Below are positions 24,782-34,023 of a stretch of DNA of 39,662 bases, piece by piece. The translations under genes and the position numbers were made by a program. The notes beneath the pieces were generated by a model that saw nothing but the letters and a program-made list of their open reading frames with translations, made no database searches and was not told where the DNA came from. Location: contig NZ_RPRY01000030.1 in NCBI RefSeq assembly GCF_003949795.1, forward strand, positions 1 to 39,662. The letters run 5' to 3'. Within the stretch, counting starts at the first letter, position 1. Every line of letters begins with the position of its first letter. The stretch is from Streptomyces sp. WAC06614. GTDB lineage: Bacteria > Actinomycetota > Actinomycetes > Streptomycetales > Streptomycetaceae.

Positions 24782-25423
24782 ATGGAACAGCGGATCAAAG
24801 GGGCGGCCGTTCTCGGAGCCGGAGCGGACCGGGCCTTCTTCCTGGGCGAGGACGGAGAGGTCTCGGAATTCCACAGAAATATCGGAAATGATGCGCATTG
24901 GACATATGCGGGTGACGGGCGGCAGCCCTGGGAAAAGGCGTTCCCCGAGGTGCACCAGCAGATCCCGGTGCGCGACCGGGCCCGGATGGGGCTGATGTTC
25001 GCCTCCGGGCCGGGCCTGCTGCACTGGGTCCACCGCTCACCCTGTGGGGAACAGCACATCGTCGGCCGGCCCGGCGGGCCCGGGACGCGGACCGTCCACC
25101 GGCCCCCGTGGTGGCCGTGCGACGCGGACCGCACGGTCCGCGGCGCCGCCCCGCTGCCCGACGGGTCCGTGCTGCACGCCACGTCCACGGCGCTCCACGT
25201 GCACCGGGCCGACGCCGGTCCGCGCCGACTGGGCCCCGCCCCGGAGGGGACGACGGCCCTGTGCTTCGACCCGACCGTCGGCATCGTCTTCTGCTTCACC
25301 GGCCCGGCCGCCATGAGCACCTTCCGGCTCACCGGCTCCGGGCCCGCCACGTACGCCCTGACCCCCACCGGGACGGGGCCCGTCGGCGCGGTCTGGCCGG
25401 ACCCGGGCCCCGGCTCACCGTGA
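24782..25423 (+). CDS. Protein of unknown function, 213 residues
   Basis: I do not recognise this gene. The ATG has AAAGGA eight bases upstream, a good ribosome site. The product has no signal peptide or membrane span, is rich in Gly, Pro, His and Trp, and has short beta-strand-like segments such as LLHWVHRS, SVLHATSTALHVHR and IVFCFTG that could belong to a small propeller-like or beta-rich fold. Codons for residues 29-44 (bases 24867-24915) are unusually AT-rich for this genome, with AGA, AAT, GAT, CAT, ACA and TAT. It sits between ileS and divIVA and ends at the shared palindrome terminator. Confidence 0.75.
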   Translation: MEQRIKGAAVLGAGADRAFFLGEDGEVSEFHRNIGNDAHWTYAGDGRQPWEKAFPEVHQQIPVRDRARMGLMFASGPGLLHWVHRSPCGEQHIVGRPGGPGTRTVHRPPWWPCDADRTVRGAAPLPDGSVLHATSTALHVHRADAGPRRLGPAPEGTTALCFDPTVGIVFCFTGPAAMSTFRLTGSGPATYALTPTGTGPVGAVWPDPGPGSP

Positions 25424-25429
25424 CGGAAA

Positions 25430-25471
25430 CGGGCCGGGCCCGGTTCCCCGCGGGGAACCGGGCCCGGCCCG
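25430..25471. terminator. 42-bp perfect palindrome, bidirectional terminator
   Basis: Bases 25430-25450 are the exact reverse complement of 25451-25471 with no spacer. It lies between the convergent stops of the unknown gene (25423) and divIVA (25492), so it can end both transcripts. Confidence 0.85.
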
Positions 25472-25491
25472 GAAGGTTCGACCGAGGACGG

Positions 25492-26595
25492 TCAGTTGTC
25501 GTCCTCGTCGATCAGGAAGCCCCGCATCGGCGAGGGCGCCTGCTGCATCGGCTGCGGCGCGGCCGGCCGGACCGGAGCCATCGGCTGGGTCATCGCCGGG
25601 GACATCTGCTGCTGACCGCCGTAGGAGGGGCCGCCACCCATGGGGGACGGAGCACCCATCGGGGACGGACCGCCCATGCCGTGGCCCATGGCACCGGCCG
25701 GGGCCATCGACGGCGCCGGCGACGGCGGCAGCGAGGCGGTGGCCGGGGTGCGCGGCGGGGCCAGCGAGTCGTCGGCCTGGGTCTCCAGCTGGCGCAGCTG
25801 CGACTCCAGGTAGGACTTCAGCCGCGTACGGTACTCACGCTCGAAGCCCCGCAGGTCCTCGACCTTGCGCTCCAGCGTGGCGCGGGCGGACTCCAGGGAG
25901 CCCATCGCGACGCGGTGCTTCTCCTGCGCGTCCCGCTCCAGGGCGTCGGCCTTGGCACGGGCGTCCCGCTCCAGGCCCTCGGCGCGCGAGCGGGCCTCGC
26001 CGACGATCTTGTTGGCCTCGGAGCGCGCCTCGGCGATCGCCTGGTCGGCGGTCTGCTGGGCGAGGGAGAGGACACGCGCGGCGCTGTCGCCACCGGGACC
26101 CTGCTGCGGCATGCCCATGGGCTGGCCCATCGGCTGCATCTGCTGACCCATGGGCTGACCCATCGGCTGGCCCATGGGCTGGCCGAGCTGGTTCTGGCCG
26201 CCCATGCTGTGCTGCATGGGGCCGCCCATCGGGCCGGGGCCCTGCGGACCGTGACCACCGGGGCCCGGGGGCAGCTGGGGCGCACCGCCCGGGAGCTGCG
26301 GCGGACCCATCTGCGGCTGCTGCGGCGGGCCGGATATGGCGGCCGGCACCGGGGCGCCGGGACCTCGCTGGTCCTGCGGCTCCGGCTTGCGCATACCCTG
26401 CTGCTGCTGGTTCTGGGCGGCGGCACGCGTCGCGGCGGCCAGCTTCGCCCGGAGGTCCTCGTTCTCGCGCAGGAGACGCGTCAGTTCGGCCTCGACCTCG
26501 TCGAGGAAGGCATCGACCTCGTCCTCGTCATAGCCTTCTCGGAGGCGGACGGTCGTGAACTGCTTGTTCCGCACGTCCTCGGGGGTCAGCGGCAT
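25492..26595 (-). CDS. divIVA: DivIVA (Wag31) polar growth scaffold
   Basis: A 367-residue scaffold that gathers at curved membrane and directs tip growth in actinobacteria. The N-domain MPLTPEDVRNKQFTTVRLREGYDEDEVDAFLDE has its membrane-binding loop, followed by the first coiled coil to about residue 56. A long Gln/Pro/Gly/Met linker (about 60-168), including several GQPM repeats, leads to a second coiled coil (about 170-275) and a Pro/Met-rich tail ending FLIDEDDN. The long linker is the streptomycete form. AGAGGTG lies about ten bases before the ATG. It is last in the dcw cluster, 49 bases after yggT. Confidence 0.97.
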   Translation of the reverse strand: MPLTPEDVRNKQFTTVRLREGYDEDEVDAFLDEVEAELTRLLRENEDLRAKLAAATRAAAQNQQQQGMRKPEPQDQRGPGAPVPAAISGPPQQPQMGPPQLPGGAPQLPPGPGGHGPQGPGPMGGPMQHSMGGQNQLGQPMGQPMGQPMGQQMQPMGQPMGMPQQGPGGDSAARVLSLAQQTADQAIAEARSEANKIVGEARSRAEGLERDARAKADALERDAQEKHRVAMGSLESARATLERKVEDLRGFEREYRTRLKSYLESQLRQLETQADDSLAPPRTPATASLPPSPAPSMAPAGAMGHGMGGPSPMGAPSPMGGGPSYGGQQQMSPAMTQPMAPVRPAAPQPMQQAPSPMRGFLIDEDDN

Positions 26596-26644
26596 CTCTT
26601 CTTCACCTCTACGTAGTCGTCGGCAGTCGGCAAGACCAAATCGT

Positions 26645-26941
26645 TCACACGCTTCTCGCAGCTGTGCTCACGAGACTGATCAAGATGTAAACGATGATCA
26701 TCAGAACGAAGAAGGACAGGTCGAGTGCCACGCCCCCGAGACGCAGCGGCGGAATGAACCGCCGCAGAAGCTTCAGCGGTGGATCGGTGACAGTGTAGGT
26801 GGCCTCAAGAACGACCACCATCGCCTTCCCGGGTTGCCATGACCGCGCGAACTGGAAGACGTAGTCCATGACCAGTCGGAAGATCAACACGATGAGGAAG
26901 CACACCAAAGCGATGTAGACCACCTGCAGTGCGACGCCCAT
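26645..26941 (-). CDS. YggT family membrane protein
   Basis: A 98-residue protein with two hydrophobic segments (about 4-24 and 74-94) around the conserved TVTDPPLKLLRRFIPPLRLGGVALDLS loop, the YggT/CcB3 signature. YggT homologues sit between sepF and divIVA in many Gram-positive bacteria and are linked to division or osmotic tolerance, without a settled role. The ATG at 26941 has GGGA eight bases upstream. It follows sepF by 37 bases. Confidence 0.92.
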   Translation of the reverse strand: MGVALQVVYIALVCFLIVLIFRLVMDYVFQFARSWQPGKAMVVVLEATYTVTDPPLKLLRRFIPPLRLGGVALDLSFFVLMIIVYILISLVSTAARSV

Positions 26942-26978
26942 CCCGTGCTTCCCTCTCCCCTTGTCCTCGCGGTCCGGT

Positions 26979-27596
26979 TCAGCTCTGGTTGAAGAACCCG
27001 CCCTCCGCAATGCGGGCCTTGTCCTCCGCCGTGACATCGACGTTAGCAGGAGACAGCAGAAACACCTTCTGTGTCACGCGCTCAATGCTGCCGTGCAGAC
27101 CGAACACCAGACCGGCCGCGAAGTCGACCAGACGCTTTGCGTCCGTGTCGTCCATCTCGGTCAGGTTCATGATCACCGGAGTGCCCTCACGGAAGTGTTC
27201 CCCGATGGTACGGGCCTCGTTGTAGGTCCGGGGGTGAAGCGTCGTGATGCGGTACGGCTCCCGCTCGGACACGACCTTGGGCATGATCACGGGGGCGTTC
27301 TTCTCCAGGTTCGGGCGTTCAGGTGTGATGGATGCCACGGGGGCGATTCGGGCGGGACGTCCGCTTTCTACCGACAACGGAACGGGGTCTCGCTGCACCG
27401 GGGGCTGTACGACTCGCACCGGTTCGTCCGTTACGGGCGGTTGGTGCACCGGCTGGGGCCGGCGGTCCCGCTCCCGGAGCCGCTCGGGTTCCGGTTCCGG
27501 CTCGAACTCGTCATCGGGGTCGTACCCGGGGTTGTCGTACCGGTCGTCCTCCACGAGGCCGAGGTAGACCGCCATCTTGCGCATCGCGCCGGCCAT
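26979..27596 (-). CDS. sepF: SepF cell division protein
   Basis: A 205-residue membrane-binding protein that anchors FtsZ at the septum; it stands in for FtsA, which actinobacteria lack. The N-terminus [18 protein letters not shown] forms the amphipathic membrane helix. An acidic and Pro/Arg-rich linker (about 20-90) leads to the SepF core (about 110-200) with [28 protein letters not shown] and [21 protein letters not shown] at 27596 has GGAGG nine bases upstream. The 148-base gap to yggS is AT-richer than its surroundings and may hold a separate promoter. Confidence 0.96.
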   Translation of the reverse strand: MAGAMRKMAVYLGLVEDDRYDNPGYDPDDEFEPEPEPERLRERDRRPQPVHQPPVTDEPVRVVQPPVQRDPVPLSVESGRPARIAPVASITPERPNLEKNAPVIMPKVVSEREPYRITTLHPRTYNEARTIGEHFREGTPVIMNLTEMDDTDAKRLVDFAAGLVFGLHGSIERVTQKVFLLSPANVDVTAEDKARIAEGGFFNQS

Positions 27597-27744
27597 TCTC
27601 CGAGTCCTCCGCTCTGGGGTGGATCGCCCTGCCACCAATGTCTCTTGTCACAAAAGTCACCAACTGCCCGCGATCCACGCGGTCCGCCCGCCCGTCAGCG
27701 GGAATGACCATATTTTCTGCTGTGGTCCGACTTTCTTCGCGACG

Positions 27745-28464
27745 TTACCCGAGCCGGGGTCTCGCGCCGAGTACCGCAGTACCGACGCGCACATGTGTCG
27801 CACCAGCCATGACCGCCTGTTCCAGGTCGGAGCTCATTCCGGCCGACACCATCGTGGCAGCCGGATGGTCCGCGCGCAGGCGGGATGACAATTCCATCAG
27901 CCGCTCGAAGGCGGCCTGTTCGCGTCCCGCGTACGGTCCCGCCAGGGGCGCGACGGTCATCAGGCCGTCGAGGCGCAGTCCGGGAGCGGCCGCGACCCGG
28001 TCCGCCAACTCCTCCAGCTGGTCCGGGGCCGCGCCTCCGCGCTCGCCCCGCTCCCCCGACTCCGCGTCGAGCGCGATCTGCACCAGGCAGCCGAGTTCCC
28101 GGCCGGCCTTCTCCGCGGCGCCCGAGAGGGCGGTGACCAGCCGGGACCGGTCGACGGACTGCACCACATGCGCATATCCCGCCACGGAACGGACCTTGTT
28201 GGTCTGCAACTGACCGACGAAGTGCCAGGTGAGCGGCAGATCCGCGCAGGCCGCGGCCTTCGGGGCGGCGTCCTGGTCGCGATTCTCCGCCACATGACGG
28301 ACGCCCAGGTCCGCCAGCAGTCGTACGTCGGTCGCGGGATAGGTCTTGGTGACGACGATGAGCGTCACCTCGTCCCGCGCCCGCCCGGCCGCGGCGCACG
28401 CCGACGCGATGCGCTCCTCCACCACCGCCAGGTTCGCGGCGAGTTCGGCCTTACGATCCGTCAT
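27745..28464 (-). CDS. YggS/YlmE family PLP homeostasis protein
   Basis: A 239-residue pyridoxal-phosphate-binding protein with the alanine racemase N-terminal barrel fold. The cofactor lysine is Lys40 in LIVVTKTYPATDV, followed by HVAENRDQDAAPKA, WHFVGQLQTNK and LMTVAP. Family members keep free PLP and amino-acid pools balanced and have no known racemase activity. The ATG at 28464 lies 14 bases inside the end of pgeF, so it is coupled to it; ATG at 28485 is a less likely start. Confidence 0.93.
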   Translation of the reverse strand: MTDRKAELAANLAVVEERIASACAAAGRARDEVTLIVVTKTYPATDVRLLADLGVRHVAENRDQDAAPKAAACADLPLTWHFVGQLQTNKVRSVAGYAHVVQSVDRSRLVTALSGAAEKAGRELGCLVQIALDAESGERGERGGAAPDQLEELADRVAAAPGLRLDGLMTVAPLAGPYAGREQAAFERLMELSSRLRADHPAATMVSAGMSSDLEQAVMAGATHVRVGTAVLGARPRLG

Positions 28465-29203
28465 CACTCGGTTCCAACCAGACATATCCGGCGAGCCGCC
28501 CGGTGACCCGGTCACGGCGGTACGAGAAGTGGTCCCGCGACTCCAGTGTGCAGACCGGGGACCAGGAGGCGTCCACCACCCCCAGCTCCGCCAACTGCGC
28601 GTGCACCCCGGCGACCACGTCGACGGCGGGAGTGCCCCAGCCGGTCTCGCCGAACGCGGCGGGGACCACCTCGGCGACCGCGGTCCGCATCTCCTCGGGC
28701 ACCTCGTAGCAGCGGCCGCAGACGGCGGGACCGGTACGGGCGACGATCCGGCCGGGTTCGGCACCGAGCCGGACCATCGCCGCGACGGCGGCGGGCACCA
28801 CTCCGGCGACCAGCCCGGGCCGGCCGGCGTGGGCGGCGCCCACGACCCCGGCGACCGGGTCGGCCAGCAGGACCGGGACGCAGTCGGCGGTGAGGACCGC
28901 GAGGGCCAGCCCCCGGCGGGCGGTGACCACCGCGTCCACGGCGGGGACGTCCTCCCCGCGCGGCCAGGGGCCGTCCACCACGGCCACGTCCCGGCCGTGC
29001 ACCTGGTTCATCCAGACGACCCGGTCCGGGTCGAGGCCCAGGGAACCGGCGGCCCGCGCCCGGTTCTCGCGTACGGAGGCGGGGTCGTCGCCGACGGCCC
29101 CGCCGAGGTTGAGCTCCTCGTACGGAACGGCGCTCACCCCGCCCCACCTGTCGGTGAAGGCGAAGTGCGCGCCGTCCACGATGTGCTGCTGTCCTATCGT
29201 CAC
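28451..29203 (-). CDS. pgeF: Peptidoglycan editing factor PgeF (YlmD, laccase-domain)
   Basis: A 250-residue protein of the YfiH/YlmD multicopper-oxidase-like family. The metal ligands appear as His69 in NQVHG, Cys108 in [11 protein letters not shown] and His125 in AAHAGRPGL. In E. coli the homologue removes wrong amino acids from UDP-MurNAc precursors; other members act as purine nucleoside phosphorylases. GTG at 29203 overlaps the ftsZ stop by four bases (GTGA), so it is translated right after FtsZ. Confidence 0.93.
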   Translation of the reverse strand: MTIGQQHIVDGAHFAFTDRWGGVSAVPYEELNLGGAVGDDPASVRENRARAAGSLGLDPDRVVWMNQVHGRDVAVVDGPWPRGEDVPAVDAVVTARRGLALAVLTADCVPVLLADPVAGVVGAAHAGRPGLVAGVVPAAVAAMVRLGAEPGRIVARTGPAVCGRCYEVPEEMRTAVAEVVPAAFGETGWGTPAVDVVAGVHAQLAELGVVDASWSPVCTLESRDHFSYRRDRVTGRLAGYVWLEPSDDGS

Positions 29204-30414
29204 TTCAAGAAGTCCGGAACATCCAGTTCCTCGGCCGGGCTGTCCTGGTACGGCCGGGCGGTCGGGACCTGCGGGGCACCGGCCGGAACGGTCGGGACCT
29301 CGGCGACCGGAGCCGGCTCGGCCGGGGCCGGGGGCTCCTCGCGGGCGGTCACCGAGCCGAGGCCGCCGAACGACGGGCGGACCGGCTCGGGGGCGCGGGC
29401 CGGGGCGGGCGGCTCCTCGCGCTTGGTGGAGGCGGCGCCGATGACGTTGTCCCGGCGGGCCGGGGGCTGTCCGCCGTCGAACCCGGCCGCGATGACGGTC
29501 ACCCGGACCTCGTCGCCGAGCGCGTCGTCGATGACGGCACCGAAGATGATGTTCGCCTCGGGGTGGGCGGCCTCGCTGACCAGCTGGGCGGCCTCGTTGA
29601 TCTCGAAGAGACCGAGGTCGGAACCGCCGGAGATGGACAGCAGCACGCCGCGGGCGCCGTCGATGGACGCCTCCAGCAGCGGCGAGGAGATCGCCATCTC
29701 GGCGGCGGCCACCGCGCGGTCGTCGCCGCGGGCCGAGCCGATGCCCATGAGGGCGGAGCCGGCCTCGGACATCACGGACTTGACGTCGGCGAAGTCGAGG
29801 TTGATCAGGCCCGGGGTGGTGATGAGGTCGGTGATGCCCTGGACACCGCTCAGCAGGACCTGGTCGGCCGACTTGAAGGCGTCGAGCACCGAGACCTGGC
29901 GGTCCGAGATGGACAGCAGCCGGTCGTTGGGGATGACGATGAGGGTGTCGACCTCTTCGCGGAGCTCGGCGATGCCGTCCTCCGCCTGGTTCGCCCGGCG
30001 GCGCCCCTCGAAGGTGAAGGGGCGGGTGACCACGCCGATCGTCAGGGCGCCCAGGGAGCGGGCGATGTTGGCCACGACGGGCGCGCCGCCGGTGCCGGTG
30101 CCGCCGCCCTCGCCGGCGGTGACGAAGACCATGTCGGCCCCCTTGAGGACCTCCTCGATCTCCTCGCGGTGGTCCTCTGCCGCCTTGCGACCGACGGCCG
30201 GGTTGGCGCCGGCGCCGAGGCCGCGGGTCAGTTCCCGGCCGACGTCGAGCTTGACGTCGGCGTCGCTCATCAACAGCGCCTGGGCGTCCGTGTTGATGGC
30301 GATGAACTCGACGCCCTTGAGACCGACCTCGATCATTCGGTTGATGGCATTGACACCACCGCCGCCGACACCGATGACCTTGATGACTGCGAGGTAGTTC
30401 TGCGGTGCTGCCAC
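29200..30414 (-). CDS. ftsZ: Cell division GTPase FtsZ
   Basis: A 404-residue tubulin homologue that polymerises into the septal ring or, in spore-forming hyphae, ladders of rings. The GTP-binding loop GGGTGTG is at 103-109. The T7 loop [11 protein letters not shown] follows near 205, and the variable Pro/Ala/Glu-rich tail (about 316-396) ends in DVPDFLK, the peptide that binds SepF and other partners. GTG at 30414 has AGAGG eight bases upstream. The 279-base upstream gap carries candidate regulatory sites. Confidence 0.98.
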   Translation of the reverse strand: MAAPQNYLAVIKVIGVGGGGVNAINRMIEVGLKGVEFIAINTDAQALLMSDADVKLDVGRELTRGLGAGANPAVGRKAAEDHREEIEEVLKGADMVFVTAGEGGGTGTGGAPVVANIARSLGALTIGVVTRPFTFEGRRRANQAEDGIAELREEVDTLIVIPNDRLLSISDRQVSVLDAFKSADQVLLSGVQGITDLITTPGLINLDFADVKSVMSEAGSALMGIGSARGDDRAVAAAEMAISSPLLEASIDGARGVLLSISGGSDLGLFEINEAAQLVSEAAHPEANIIFGAVIDDALGDEVRVTVIAAGFDGGQPPARRDNVIGAASTKREEPPAPARAPEPVRPSFGGLGSVTAREEPPAPAEPAPVAEVPTVPAGAPQVPTARPYQDSPAEELDVPDFLK

Positions 30415-30516
30415 GTCGAAGGCCTCTCGCCTCGATTACGTGTCGTCGCCCCGCGGGCCTGCGGTGCGCCGACTGATGCCGAAATGTGGGACGGTCCGAA
30501 CGCGCCGACCCGAACC

Positions 30517-30612
30517 CTCACCCTGAAGTTTAGGGTGAGAGATGTGCCTGTTCCTCGGTACTCTCCGGACAGGACACTAAGTCGACAAGTAGCGCGTGTT
30601 CAACGAACACGC
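30517..30612 (-). promoter_or_regulatory. ftsZ upstream region: candidate promoter, palindrome and hairpin
   Basis: On the minus strand TTGAAC (30603-30598) and TAGTGT (30579-30574) with an 18-base spacer form a good promoter. GCGTGTTC-AAC-GAACACGC (30594-30612) is a perfect inverted repeat across the -35 box. GACAC, the core bound by the sporulation regulator WhiA, overlaps the -10 box (30573-30577, plus strand). An 8-bp hairpin (30517-30524 with 30532-30539) lies in the leader. S. coelicolor ftsZ is known to have several promoters here, one developmentally controlled. Confidence 0.5.
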
Positions 30613-30693
30613 CGAACCTCCCGTTTTTCTTTTCACCCTATGTGATCACCCATATCGCTGGCCAACCAGGGTGCGTCGCTGTTCGACCGGACG

Positions 30694-31461
30694 TCAACTC
30701 CCGGACACGGCAGGGGCGCTGGGGGCGCTCACGTCGAAGTGGTCAGCCTTGGGCGCGGCCTTCAGCAGCGCGGTCAGCGCACGGCCCTTCGCCGGCCCGT
30801 GCTCGGAGCTGCCCCACACCACGTTCCGCCCGCCGGCCAACTCCAGCACGACCGCGTCGTACGAGGACACCTTGACCCGCAGGGTCTGCCTGGCCACGGC
30901 CGCGGGGAGGTCCCCGGCGATCCCGACCGCCTCGTGCAGCAGCCGTTCCTCGTCGAAGCGGCGGGCGCTCGGGGAGTGCTGCGCGGTCAGTTCCAGGACG
31001 GGCACGCCCGCGGGGGCCTTTCCGACCGTGTCGAACCGCACGCCCGATGCGTCCACTTCGATGAAGTTCGCGTCCTTCCTGATGAGCAGGACGGGTTTGC
31101 GTTCGGTCACTTTCAGACCGATCCCGTGCGGCCAGGCCCGCACCACATCGACCGAATCGATGCGGGGCAGCCGGCCGCGCAGCCGGGCCGCGACCGCCTC
31201 GGTGTCCACGGACACCAGCGGCTCGCCCACGGGCACCTCGGCGGCGGCGAGCACCTGGGCGGGGGTGAGGACCTCGGTGCCGCTGGTGGTGACCTTCTCC
31301 ACCCGCAGCCACCCGGACCCGTACAGGGCCCAAGTAGCGCCGCCGACCAGCAGGACGGCGGCGGCCAGGGACGCCAGCACGGGGCCCCGGCGGAGTTTCC
31401 CGCCGGGGCCCTGCGGGCCGGATCTGCTGGACGACTTCGCCGTCGACTTCGCTCCGGCCAC
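30694..31461 (-). CDS. ftsQ: Cell division protein FtsQ
   Basis: A 255-residue single-span membrane protein of the divisome. A basic cytoplasmic segment, a membrane span (about 27-47) and the extracytoplasmic POTRA domain (WLRVEKVTTSGTEVLTPAQV, about 50-120) precede the FtsQ beta domain. It links FtsZ-side proteins to septal synthases. GTG at 31461 has a perfect AGGAGG seven bases upstream. It lies 32 bases after murG, where many bacteria carry murC. Confidence 0.95.
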   Translation of the reverse strand: MAGAKSTAKSSSRSGPQGPGGKLRRGPVLASLAAAVLLVGGATWALYGSGWLRVEKVTTSGTEVLTPAQVLAAAEVPVGEPLVSVDTEAVAARLRGRLPRIDSVDVVRAWPHGIGLKVTERKPVLLIRKDANFIEVDASGVRFDTVGKAPAGVPVLELTAQHSPSARRFDEERLLHEAVGIAGDLPAAVARQTLRVKVSSYDAVVLELAGGRNVVWGSSEHGPAKGRALTALLKAAPKADHFDVSAPSAPAVSGS

Positions 31462-31493
31462 TTCGGTGCCTCCTGCGTGCGTGCTTGTCCGGC

Positions 31494-32588
31494 TCAGCGG
31501 GCCCGGTGGGCCGAGATCGCCTCGTACACCATGGCGACGAGCAGGTCGTCGGCGTCGCGGCGGCCGAACTCGGCGGCGGCCCGGGACATCTCGTACAGGC
31601 GGTGCCGGTCGGCGAGCACCGGGAGGACCTGGCTCTGCACCCACTCGGGGGTCAGCTCCGCGTCGTCCACGAGCAGACCGCCGCCAGCCTTGACCACCGG
31701 CTGGGCGTTCAGCCGCTGTTCGCCGTTGCCGATCGGCAGCGGGACGTACGCGGCGGGCAGCCCGACGGCGGAGAGCTCGGCCACGGTCATGGCCCCCGCA
31801 CGGCACAGCATCATGTCGGCGGCGGCGTAGGCCAGATCCATCCGGTCCAGGTACGGTACCGGGACGTACGGCGGCATCCCGGGCATGTTGTCGACACGCG
31901 GGACCTCGTTCTTCGGGCCGACCGCGTGCAGGATCTGGATCCCGGAGCGCTGGAGGGTCGGCGCGATGGTCTGGATGACCTCGTTGAGCCGGCGCGCGCC
32001 CTGCGAACCGCCCGACACCAGCAGGGTCGGCAGGTTCGGGTCGAGGCCGAAGGCCGCGCGGGCCTCGGGCCGGGCCGCGGCGCGGTCCAGGGTGGCGATG
32101 GAGCGGCGCAGCGGGATGCCGATGTAGCGGGCGTTCCGCAGCTTGCTCTCGGGCGTGGAGACGGCCACGGCGTCCGCGTAGCGGGAGCCGATCTTGTTGG
32201 CCAGGCCGGGCCTGGCGTTGGCCTCGTGGACCACGATCGGCACCCCGAGCCGCTTGGCGGCCAGGTAGCCGGGCAGGGCCACGTAGCCACCGAAGCCGAC
32301 CACGCAGTCGGCCTTGGTGCGCTCCAGGATCTGCTCCGCGGCCTTGATCGTGCCGCGCAGCCGTCCGGGGACGGTGATCAGCTCGGGGGTGGGCTTACGG
32401 GGCAGCGGCACGGCCGGGATCAGCCCCAGCTCGTAGCCCCGCTCCGGGACCAGACGCGTTTCCAGCCCGCGCTCCGTGCCGAGGGCGGTGATGCCCACGG
32501 ACGGGTCGTGCCTGCGCAGGGCGTCCGCGAGGGCGAGCGCCGGCTCGATGTGGCCGGCGGTCCCCCCACCGGCGAGTACGACATGCAC
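31494..32588 (-). CDS. murG: MurG, lipid II-forming N-acetylglucosaminyltransferase
   Basis: A 364-residue peripheral membrane enzyme adding GlcNAc to lipid I on the cytoplasmic face. The glycine loop GGGTAGHIEPALALA (7-21), SGGSQGARRLN and the UDP-GlcNAc site CRAGAMTVAELSAVG with GNGEQRLNA are all present. GTG at 32588 starts six bases after the ftsW stop. Confidence 0.97.
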   Translation of the reverse strand: MHVVLAGGGTAGHIEPALALADALRRHDPSVGITALGTERGLETRLVPERGYELGLIPAVPLPRKPTPELITVPGRLRGTIKAAEQILERTKADCVVGFGGYVALPGYLAAKRLGVPIVVHEANARPGLANKIGSRYADAVAVSTPESKLRNARYIGIPLRRSIATLDRAAARPEARAAFGLDPNLPTLLVSGGSQGARRLNEVIQTIAPTLQRSGIQILHAVGPKNEVPRVDNMPGMPPYVPVPYLDRMDLAYAAADMMLCRAGAMTVAELSAVGLPAAYVPLPIGNGEQRLNAQPVVKAGGGLLVDDAELTPEWVQSQVLPVLADRHRLYEMSRAAAEFGRRDADDLLVAMVYEAISAHRAR

Positions 32589-32594
32589 CGAAAT

Positions 32595-33956
32595 TCACCG
32601 CTCTCCGGACGGACGCCTCGTGACGCGCCGTCTCATCGACTTCCATCTCAGGCTCGCCCGCTTCCAGCCGAACTTCGGCCGGCGCATCGCGAGCGCCGCG
32701 CGCGCGGCCGGCTCCTCCCGCGCGAAGGCGATGAGCAGTCCGACCGCGAACATGGTCGGCAGCAGGGCGGAACCACCGTAGGAGAACAGCGGGAGGGGGA
32801 CTCCGGCGATCGGCAGCAGACCGAGCACCGCACCGATGTTGATCACGGCCTGCGCCGTGATCCAGGTGGTCACGCCTCCCGCGGCATACCTGACGAAGGG
32901 ATCCTCCGTGCGTCCGGCCACGCGGATACCCGCATAGCCTAGAGCCGCGAACAGGGCGAGTACCGACAGCGTCCCCGCCAGTCCCAGTTCCTCCCCGGTG
33001 ATGGCGAAGATGAAGTCGGTATGGGCTTCGGGTAGTTGCCCCCATTTTTCCACACTCGCACCCAGACCGGAACCGAACCATCCGCCGGAGGCCAGGGCAT
33101 AGATGCCGTGGACGGCCTGCCAGCACATGTCGCCTTTGCCCGGATCGGTGGCGCCCAGGCAGGCGAGCCGTTCCATGCGGTGCGGGCTGGTCCTGATGAG
33201 CACGGCCACGATCACACCCGCGAACGCGAGGACGGCGACGAACATCCGGGTCGGAGCCCCGGCCAGCCAGAACAGGCCGAACAGGATGGCGCCCAGGATC
33301 ATCGCCGTGCCCATGTCCCCGCCGAGCATGATGAGCCCGAGCAGCAGGAAGGCCACCGGGACCAGCGGCACCAGCAGGTGCTTCCACTGGCTCAGCAGGC
33401 CCTTGTCGCCCTTGCGGGCCAGCAGGTCGGCGCCCCACAGGATCAGCGCCAGCTTGCCGAACTCGCTGGGCTGGAGCATGAACGGGCCGCCCAGCGAGAT
33501 CCAGTTCTGGTTGCCGTTGATCGACTTCCCTATCCCGGGGACCTGCACCAGGATCATCAGGAACAGGGTCGCGGCCAGCACCGGGTACGACAGCGCGCGG
33601 TGCAGCTTCACCGGCATCCGGGAGGCGACCAGCAGCAGTCCGGTGCCCAGCAGGGCGGCGACGAACTGCTTCTTGAAGAAGTAGGCGTCGCCCAGCCCCA
33701 GCTGGAGCGCCTTGATCATGGACGCCGAGTACACCATCACCAGCCCGAGCACGGTGATGAGCAGGGCGCTGCCGAAAATCAGGTAATACGCCGTGAGCGG
33801 CCGGTCCCAGGCCCGGCGCAACTTGCGCCGGGTACGCCGGAACTGCTCCACGGGCCCGCGGCCGACGGGCCCGTTCGGCCGCGGTACGGGACGCCGACGG
33901 CCCTGCGGCCGCACCCCGGACGGCCGCCGCCCGGACAGGACTTGCTTGGCCGGCAT
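32595..33956 (-). CDS. ftsW: FtsW, SEDS peptidoglycan glycosyltransferase
   Basis: A 453-residue SEDS protein with ten membrane segments that polymerises lipid II at the septum together with the FtsI transpeptidase. A long basic N-terminus (about 1-48, Arg/Pro-rich) is followed by LTAYYLIFGSALLITVLGLVMVYSAS. Conserved parts include QPSEFGKLALILW, EAHTDFIFAITGEELG and the PLPLFSYGGSAL signature. ATG at 33956 lies after GGAGGGG; upstream codons reach into the murD end and lack a ribosome site. It lies 67 bases after murD. Confidence 0.96.
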   Translation of the reverse strand: MPAKQVLSGRRPSGVRPQGRRRPVPRPNGPVGRGPVEQFRRTRRKLRRAWDRPLTAYYLIFGSALLITVLGLVMVYSASMIKALQLGLGDAYFFKKQFVAALLGTGLLLVASRMPVKLHRALSYPVLAATLFLMILVQVPGIGKSINGNQNWISLGGPFMLQPSEFGKLALILWGADLLARKGDKGLLSQWKHLLVPLVPVAFLLLGLIMLGGDMGTAMILGAILFGLFWLAGAPTRMFVAVLAFAGVIVAVLIRTSPHRMERLACLGATDPGKGDMCWQAVHGIYALASGGWFGSGLGASVEKWGQLPEAHTDFIFAITGEELGLAGTLSVLALFAALGYAGIRVAGRTEDPFVRYAAGGVTTWITAQAVINIGAVLGLLPIAGVPLPLFSYGGSALLPTMFAVGLLIAFAREEPAARAALAMRRPKFGWKRASLRWKSMRRRVTRRPSGER

Positions 33957-34023
33957 CTGTGTCTTCCCCTCCACTCCTGCGAGCAGCCGGTCAGACAGGG
34001 CCCCTGCCCTGGACCCGGGCGAC

